Source: Lachnospiraceae bacterium
GTDB lineage: Bacteria > Bacillota > Clostridia > Lachnospirales > Lachnospiraceae
Length of the DNA stretch: 64,000 nucleotides
Reading direction: 5' to 3'
Assembly: GCA_028689585.1 (NCBI GenBank)
Contig: JAQVCW010000004.1
Span: 96,373-160,372 of the forward strand
Shown: piece after piece, positions 63,833-64,000 of the stretch
How positions within the stretch are numbered: position 1 is the first letter of the stretch
How the letters are laid out: each line of letters opens with the position of its first letter
Notes under the pieces: generated by a model
The model's input: only the letters and a program-made list of their open reading frames with translations
Database searches by the model: none
Told to the model about the DNA's origin: nothing
Translations under genes and position numbers: made by a program

Positions 63833-63909
63833 AATGAAAAAACGGAAAAAACGCGAAAAAATACGAAATTAAATAGGATAAACGTATCATTTTAAGAAAC
63901 ACTAATCGA

Positions 63910-63961
63910 AAAAGCCAGTAGCCATATGCTTTTACAGCATATTGGCAGCTGGCTTTTTCCT
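63910..63961 (+). terminator. Terminator near the right edge
   Basis: AAAAGCCAG and CTGGCTTTT, with inner ATATGCT/AGCATAT pairing, form a long imperfect hairpin ending in TTTTT. The final 38 bases hold no gene that I can see. Confidence 0.7.
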
Positions 63962-64000
63962 GCTTTTTGGGTTTCAAATTAGTATCATATGGCTTATCAC

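Noticed and set aside
63750..63977. Small minus-strand gene at the right edge
   Set aside because: Its frame runs through a strong terminator and into the methyltransferase gene, with no ribosome site.

Overview
The window reads as chromosome from a low-to-moderate GC Gram-positive anaerobe, most likely a gut Lachnospiraceae (Clostridia). Supporting signs are strong AGGAGG-type ribosome binding sites, sigma-A promoters with TTGACA-17-TATAAT spacing, HPr kinase, cre-like operators, a glycyl radical enzyme with its activase, DUF4080-type B12/radical SAM and VanW-type proteins, and many CUT2 (ribose-type) ABC transporters. The genus is inference; no rRNA or tRNA gene is present to settle it.

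Layout. (1) 1-14352: one co-directional catabolic run. It holds the tail of a sugar-binding protein, a CUT2 transporter, a zinc alcohol dehydrogenase, a SIS-domain isomerase-like protein, an intracellular GH2 glycosidase, an AGE/cellobiose-2-epimerase-like enzyme, a glycyl-radical activase with an unusual glycyl radical enzyme (GRE), a phosphotriesterase-like lactonase candidate and D-galactonate dehydratase. (2) 14353-19645: a second CUT2 transporter with its LacI regulator, flanked on both sides by REP-like palindromes. (3) 19646-22641, minus strand: LacI, zinc dehydrogenase and a D-allulose/D-tagatose 3-epimerase whose metal ligands all align. (4) 23000-27404: shikimate-dehydrogenase-like protein, cupin sugar isomerase, second phosphotriesterase-like protein, KDPG-type aldolase and 2-hydroxyacid dehydrogenase. 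(5) 27405-31429: an AT-rich accessory island with a DUF4143 ATPase, an AbiE-type toxin-antitoxin pair whose toxin gene is frameshifted, a truncated Rpn-family nuclease and an IS1182-like MITE. (6) 31430-42304: zinc dehydrogenase, glycerol-dehydrogenase-like protein, third CUT2 transporter, SMP-30 lactonase-like protein, GntR/HutC regulator and FGGY kinase. (7) 42541-64000: mainly housekeeping genes, including pyrG, ftsH, uvrC, hprK, glucokinase, nth, trmL and an rRNA methyltransferase.

How the parts may work together. Regions 1-4 and 6 supply the steps of an oxidative sugar route: import, glycoside cleavage, epimerisation, NAD(P)-dependent oxidation, lactone opening, dehydration by DgoD and KDPG-type aldol cleavage. 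No dedicated KDGal kinase is seen. The same 12-mer (ATGTAGTAACAT, once inverted) lies at the promoters of the region-4 operon and of two region-6 transcription units, which suggests one regulon, plausibly under the GntR protein. The most novel-looking item is the GRE. It keeps the radical Gly and the active-site Cys but lacks several residues known to bind diols in glycerol/propanediol-type dehydratases. It sits in a sugar-acid gene cluster without microcompartment genes.
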